Below, one piece after another: positions 58,405 through 64,000 of a DNA stretch of 64,000 nt (its first letter is position 1; each line of letters begins with the position of its first letter). The stretch covers positions 1,259,933 through 1,323,932 of the forward strand of contig JAECYW010000021.1 in assembly GCA_023014335.1 (NCBI GenBank), given 5' to 3'. The DNA comes from Galerina marginata. Lineage: Eukaryota > Basidiomycota > Agaricomycetes > Agaricales > Galerinaceae. The translations under genes and the position numbers were made by a program. The notes under the pieces were generated by a model, which worked only from the letters and a program-made list of their open reading frames with translations, made no database searches and was not told where the DNA came from.

Positions 58405-60136
58405 ATTTTTTGTTGAATTGCATTTACCTCGTTCCCCATGGGTTCTGTGTTTATTTAGATACTCTCGTATCGCTTTGTGTTCTCTTATCGCGTGAACCTC
58501 TTCTCGCTGTCAATTGTACAGGTTTTTGACTCTGTCAAATCAAAAAAGTAAATTTTGCGACTGATTGAAGGGAAACATCTCCTAATCGTATATCCAAGCG
58601 CGCATCAGGTCCAAAGGACCTTTCCCTCCGGCGACGCTTAGCCGAGCGTCGAAGTGCAGCAAGCATTCTTTAACCTGTCCATTGCGCCATCCAAAGTGGG
58701 CCGCGGGGTGGAAATAGAATCTGTGCTCGCATGTTGTAAAATCTTGGTAAAATCACATCTTATAGCCGATGTGGAATTTAAACAAACTCATTTCGATATC
58801 ACGCCAGCCGAAGGCAAAATTCGATTAAGACTTTTTTCAAACAGTTACAATGGCACGCCGTCCCAAGAGCCCCGATGTCATAATGGCCTGTGGCTCGAGC
58901 AGCCCGAGCCCTCAATCACTCTACTTAGATTAGATCACATCTGCGGCTGTTGTTGGTCTATCCATTCGCACCTTGCCCGCAACGCTATATTGCGCGGCTG
59001 CTCGACGAGCTATCCGAGCCTTGCCTGATTCGGGCTGCTAGGGTAGGTACGATAGGCCTATCCCACCAATACCGCTAAATACCAATCTCCGACGGAAAAT
59101 TCATCGAGGATGGAACTACGCAAGAACTACGGTTAGTGTCACCCCAGCAGCATAATTTCGGGACTCAAAATTGAAGCCCGCACAGAACGTAGTCAACGAA
59201 TGAGATATGAAAAGATCATCGATCGACGTTCAACGTTCAACGTTCAAACCTCGATTCTTCGAATCTCCCGAACACAGTGTGACTCCCGCCGAAGGAGGAC
59301 AAACCTATCAGTAAACAAAGAAGATTTAAGGAGGACCAAGAAAAATTGTGTGCCGATGTAGTAGTAAGCGCTCTGGCCCTCTGGGCCGAACTGCCCTTGC
59401 AAGAGGTATGCGGGACAAAAATCTCCTACACAAGGTCGGAAATCGGGATTAAGGACCCGTGGGCCCCCTCCCCCCCCTCCGGCCATCAACGGCAGGCCTA
59501 AAAAGGAAATTTATCCTCAGTTTATGTTTTCCAGAATTTCTAATGTCGAAAATTTCATGCTCCATTCATTGCATGTCAAGCCACAGATAGCTCAGAGTAA
59601 TGTAAATATGCTAAAAACCTCCTTATTGAGAAATCTAGTCTATGGAACTCAAAATATCCGAGGGACGGCGCATCAAATTTGGTGTCAAACTTTGCTAGAA
59701 AATGATATAAAGCGACTACTGGTCTAAAATTGGTCTCAAACATAGAAATACGGGTGTTGAGAGCCTTCAGAACCAGTCTTGGTTCTACAGTGGAGTGAAT
59801 AAGTTGCGGATTGGCCCACATACACCATATTTTGAATCTTAATATGAAGGTCCGAAAACAGGAATAAGCCTCGGCCAGACCCCCCCCCCTCCTACCCCGT
59901 GTGCCGGGTTCTTCCGGCCCATACCTCTTGTGCCCTTGTGAAGATATTCCGATTCCCGAAACTTTGAAGCTAGATTACTATCATCATCACCATCTTTCCC
60001 AGATTTCCTAGACGCCTTGAAAAAAGGGCCGAGGCAACGAAAAGGTATGAAAGCAGTTACTTGAGCTATCAAGAAAAATAAGATAATACATAGGTAGGTT
60101 ACCAGATGACATAAATGCTTCACGTGTAAATAACTG
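58405..60136. other. Intergenic/relic region with poly-C tracts
   Basis: No intact gene. Two C-runs (about 59465-59480 and 59880-59891) sit in similar local contexts about 415 bp apart. On the minus strand each reads through a Gly run into PRVLNPDFRP and PRLIPVFGP, so they may be diverged copies of one sequence. A triple GTTCAAC-type repeat lies near 59225-59246. The plus frame at 58654-59028 has no recognised motif. Confidence 0.35.
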
Positions 60137-62370
60137 TCAGGAAACGTAGACGAGCATACCCGAATTTTCCACAACATCCCAATTGACAGCGGCTGGTTGG
60201 TAGCGTTCGCCCCTGGAATCCTTGATCCTGTCCCTCGACGGACTTGTGCACAAATATCTATTTCCAGAGAATGGGATAAAGCGTCCGAGTCCAAAGTTTC
60301 TCCTATGCAGAGCTTCAGGGTTGTATAAAATTTGATACCCTGACCAGTCTCTCACCGTCGAATGCGGACCCAGTCCCCATTTGCTCTCTGGAAAGTGATC
60401 AGCGTAGGTATGGCTTCCAAGATCCACCAAAACTGTGCCATCTCCAACTGATCCCAACCTCGGCGCAACCATCGGTGGCATCTTTCGCATGCTCGATCAC
60501 AAAGTTGAAGGCTTCATGGTGGCCGAGGTTGGAAAGGAAAGCCCTAGTGATGCGCTGCACTGTCAAGTCGAGAGACTGGGATGAGGGGAGAGAAGAGGCG
60601 GGGAACTGAAATTACTGGACGGCAGATTGAGTACCGTGGGTGAATTCAGATGCCAATCTGGAGTTGCTGGACCGACGTCCGTGTCTCCAAGACCATTTGA
60701 AAACCCCAATTGTTGGAGCGTCAGTCCAGAGCCGGACAGTCCATTCCTAAGGGCACGGAAGTCAAATCCGAAGGATAATAACGCATCGGATCAAATAAAA
60801 TATCTGTCTTGGAAATGAGGGATTCTTTTATCATCCATCTTATGGAATAAACGAAAGACTGTTCTCTTCTGCGTTGTGATGGGATCCTCCTCCGACATCG
60901 GCGTGGGCGCCTGGAGATGTCAGAATAACGGTAGTCGCAATGAATCGACTATCATACCTACGAACCAAACTTCCCTGACGTCGGCCAATGTTCTATCAGG
61001 CGGAACATAGACCCAGTCATCTCTTGGTACGTCGCTCTCCGGTTTATAATCATGTTTGGATCGTCGACATCGAGATCTTGTTCCCGCTCTGCCGTTGGTT
61101 CATTCCATGTCTGTGGTCGAAAGCGCGCCCGCCGCTCATCCCAAGGCAAGAGCGTGTCGAACCGGTCTTCACAGAATTAGTTACCGATGTATATGGGTGA
61201 CTCCGCGGAATAATCCTACGGAAGCCACTGTATCCCTAAAGTACATTGTAAGCTCATATACCTCTGGATATGTCCTTCAAATTCATACCAAACTCCTAAA
61301 AACTCGACGGTAACTGGGATACTAAAGTGGCGGTATGTAAAAAACGAAGGTTAACAGCGCATAAAACTCACGCAAAAGTTCTCTTGAATTCTTTACTCAG
61401 TTCAATTCCGTGAGGACCGGTGGTTTGGTAAACAGAGAACGCGAAATCCAATTGTTGATCATTATCAGGAGGCAACAACCCAACCTACAGGGGAAAAATA
61501 GGCAAATTAATCTAATCGTTCTGTGCGTTCAAACTTACTTTATACAACATCCCCGCAAGGACCCGAGCTGTGTGGGCTATATTCCGGCATTGGTCAGACA
61601 ACAATACAATGAGAGTTTGCAAGTCTCACCTCCACGAGAAAATCCGAATAAACAGATTTTGTTCCCTCGTCTGCGTCGAGAATCCCCTGGTTAGTAAGTA
61701 GACTTTATTTTGGATGAATAATGCGTACTGATAGTTCTTCATGATGAACTGATACCTGAACATGGTGTGAATGGATATTTCATTCTGAGTCGTTGGAAAT
61801 ATTAGCGTACCCCTCTTTAACATGGTCACTCAAATGCATAGCAATGCCTTTGTCGACCGCAGAAGCCAGGTTAGAAAACCGTCGTTGTGTGAGGAATTTG
61901 CGGTCATTGTAGGTTCCTACTCCGGGCTGAATATTAATTGTAAATGCAGAGGCCGGTTGAGAATCTGGTGATCAATACCTGGTAGTATACAATCTGTCGT
62001 TCAGGCTGGTGTTTTCTAAGTGCTCTAAATAGCCTAACAACGTTGGAATTCTACAGAGAAGTCAAAATACTTATACCCAGGAAAGCAAATCTGGAATTAC
62101 CTCCTGTTCGTGTGTCAAAACTATTGGTTAGTTCGCAGCACATTTGGTTGAAAATACCGATCGTACTTCGCCGAACTTGTTTCCTGTCCCGTCAAAACAC
62201 AGAATTATAGTCCTGGGAGAAATCGCGCCTGTGTGTGGTGTAGCTGGCGGTGGAGAAACGTGGGTCGTCATTGCGGGTTCGACCTTCTTTAGTGGGGTAG
62301 CACTTGGAGGGGTGGAGGGGTAGTCTGAGTGGCCCGGCTTGCCTTCCTTTTGAACCACGAATTCGCGCAT
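60137..62370 (-). pseudogene. Decayed second copy of the DUF2235 hydrolase
   Basis: The reading can be aligned exon by exon with the intact gene at 49344-51519: ISPRTIILCFDGTGNKFGE, the same isolated GAG exon, NSNVVRLFRALRKHQPERQ, PGVGTYNDRKF, YQFIMKNYQ, CLFGFSRGAHTARVLAGML, VGLLPPDNDQQLDFAFSVYQ, VEFLGVWDTVASVG. Frames then break. A 1-nt deletion near 61205-61220 shifts the segment after ASVG. A further shift falls near 61041-61050 after DLDVDDPN. A stop replaces the residue after SLSFIP near 60840-60850. The end (RRNFGLGRFIPFSGN ... YQPAAVNWDVVENSGMLVYV) is again recognisable with local frame jumps. The nucleophile Ser and the AHADVGGG motif are still readable, so decay is recent. Start 62370 assumes MREFVVQKEG; an upstream in-frame Met is at 62514. 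Confidence 0.8.
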
Positions 62371-63231
62371 CCTGGAGGCGTAAGGTTGGTCGCCATACAG
62401 CTGTACAACCACCAGATGTATGTGCCGGTAGCTGAAAGAGTAATTACACGACCTTTCGTCTAACTGCGCCATGCAGCATGTGCAGTCACCTTGCAGGAAG
62501 CTCTCAGATGTCATCGATTAACTGCGGGATGAAGCTGTGCTTAGGGCACGTGGCCAAGTGTTTTGGCGTCTGGGCGCCAAATTCCAAGATTTAGGACAAG
62601 TCTGACCAGATTGGCACAGTGCTAGGGGTGAAACATGTTTTAGGTGCAACCTCCAACTATCACATTATTGCGGGCATTAATCTTGACTAATAGGAATGTT
62701 GTTTAAACGCGGTGTAATTTACGCTCTAAATAGGAAAGGTAGTCAAAACCGGATGGAAATTACCGGGCAGTACCGAGCGCAGCCGTGCACAGCATACCGT
62801 GCACCTTCATTGGGTACGTTAATTCATGGAATTATGCCATTGAAACGTGAACTTGTTTCATAGAAATTCCTATCGTGCGTCACAGCAATCAAATAGGCGC
62901 TCGCGTTAGACGCTCAGTTCAGCGCACCAATTTTCAGCTCATTGCTATGTGTGGAATATGATGTGCGTTATTACAAGGTGTCCAGTATTCATACTACCAA
63001 GGTCCAAGTCAAGGTGACCTGATGTGGCATATTCATATTCCCGAGCGAACTCCCGAAGTCAGGACAAGAGACAGTAAACCATGAAAGACAGCTGCATACG
63101 TACTGCGCGGCAGAGGCGCCTACCATGCAACGACCACAAAACTGTGCACCTACCGTGCAGCTACCATGTAAACCGTGCAATTGCCGTGAAACCTTGCACG
63201 GTAGCTGCACAGTAAATTTCTTGTGCCCTTG

Positions 63232-63309
63232 ACTGGTGTGATCACGAAATATCAAACACGCGCTGAAAAGATGCTCAGCGCGTGTTTGATATTTCGTGAT
63301 CACACCAGT
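63232..63309. repeat. Perfect palindrome: two 35-bp arms, 8-nt loop
   Basis: Arms 63232-63266 and 63275-63309 are exact reverse complements (left arm starts ACTGGTGTGATCACGAAATA); the loop is 63267-63274 (AAAGATGC). Confidence 0.97.
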
Positions 63310-63327
63310 GAAGGAGCGGAAATTACG

Positions 63328-63461
63328 CCGCGACGCCTTGTGATTTTCCCGATATATCCCAACGATATTTTTGCAAGAGTAACTGGCCTTGTGGCCGCGA
63401 CGCCTTGTGATTTTCCCGATATATCCCAACGATATTTTTGCAAGCGTAACCTGCCTTGTGC
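63328..63461. repeat. 67-bp direct tandem duplication
   Basis: Units 63328-63394 and 63395-63461 share GACGCCTTGTGATTTTCCCG and a following stretch with only a few substitutions. They start about 18 bp after the palindrome. Confidence 0.92.
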
Positions 63462-64000
63462 CAGCGTCGAACATGTGTAGTGTGCACATTGACACGCACT
63501 GTACGTCTCATCTATGGCCGCACATGCCTGCAGCGATGTCAGGAAATACCAAAGTTGTCTATATATTTGTAGCCGTTCGATTCCAAAAAAACGTCGTATT
63601 CAAATGTACTCAATAAAAATGTCACTGATGGCAGCGACTTATGTTCTATTACCAGAGGCGAACCTTGAGGCAATGAAACCCAGGGAATTTAAGCCGTTGG
63701 GTTGGGTGTTGAATCACAGTGTGATGGCCAGAGGCGTTTGCAGCAGCAGTGTCAATGCCAATGTCAAACCACATTTCGGTATATCTATGTATATTAACGG
63801 ATACCGCCCTTTGATTGACTTCATTACGAAACTGCTTTCCCCAATATGCCAAAAAATCTGGATTCGCAAAAATGTAGACGAAATATGAGTACCGGGAGAA
63901 GTAACTAATAAAACTCTTAAGTTTAAATAACGCAAGGAACATTTTGGTCAAACACTCAAATCATGGACGAGACAAAGAAAGGGAAGGGAACGCGGTGATG

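Larger units (their letters stand above)
62371..64000. other. Repeat-rich end of the window, no reliable gene
   Basis: Contains the palindrome at 63232-63309, the 67-bp tandem duplication at 63328-63461, and a short inverted pair GTGCAGCTACC (63155-63165) / GGTAGCTGCAC (63200-63210). A minus-strand frame at 63649-63951 has some protein-like composition (FRNEVNQRAVSVNIHRYTEM) but no recognised family. Probably transposon-derived or subrepeat sequence continuing past the edge. Confidence 0.4.

Noticed and set aside
1..64000. CRISPR array, operon structure, ribosome binding sites, prophage
   Set aside because: The genome is eukaryotic (spliced genes throughout). No regularly spaced repeat array or prokaryotic gene organisation was seen.

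Overview
This window is nuclear DNA from a filamentous basidiomycete, most likely a mushroom-forming Agaricomycete. The genes are cut by many short (about 45-70 nt) GT-AG introns. They include families typical of that group: a DUF6593-type protein, an F-box-like/LRR protein, a BTB/POZ protein, a degenerate kinase, a proline-rich metacaspase, a fused dioxygenase-P450 oxylipin enzyme and a DUF2235 hydrolase. I see no rRNA, tRNA, CRISPR array, operon or viral replication gene. All splice models were built by hand from donor and acceptor motifs, reading-frame continuity and recognised protein motifs. Exon coordinates are given in each entry.

Layout. 1-570: 5' end of a membrane protein running off the left edge (-). 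1557-2206: small orphan (+). 3386-5411: Dal5/allantoate-type MFS transporter (+). 5508-6248: a non-autonomous DNA element with ~167-bp inverted repeats. 6961-15127: a very large disordered orphan protein (~2542 aa, -). 17220-18005: DUF6593-like protein (+). 18531-20042: kinase-fold protein lacking the catalytic Asp (-), head to head with a 118-aa orphan at 20141-20567 (+). 21102-23518: type I metacaspase in 19 exons (+). 23788-25155: F-box/LRR protein (-). 26886-28655: disordered orphan (-). 28656-35036: about 6.4 kb without a convincing gene, ending in a NACHT-like relic. 35409-39494: secreted GH35 beta-galactosidase in 22 exons (-), with one unresolved junction that looks like a 1-nt frameshift. 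41906-43447: NADPH-dependent extended-SDR reductase (+). 44053-44595: DUF1772 membrane protein (+). 45051-46150: BTB protein (-). 47469-48216: four-helix membrane protein (-). 49344-51519: DUF2235 alpha/beta-hydrolase (-). 52904-57607: Ppo/linoleate-diol-synthase-like dioxygenase-P450 fusion, 29 exons (+). 57714-58404: small membrane-anchored protein (+). 60137-62370: frameshifted second DUF2235 copy (-). 62371-64000: repeat-rich DNA with a perfect 35-bp-arm palindrome and a 67-bp tandem duplication.

There is no obvious single gene cluster. The right-hand third is the most dynamic part: a DUF2235 gene and its decayed paralogue flank an oxylipin-type fusion enzyme whose dioxygenase half has lost its heme-ligand His while the P450 half keeps its Cys. 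Other points of note are a 3-nt exon apparently conserved between the two DUF2235 copies, several 9-21-nt exons, two GC-AG introns and the foldback element. I did not find a clearly new multi-gene system.
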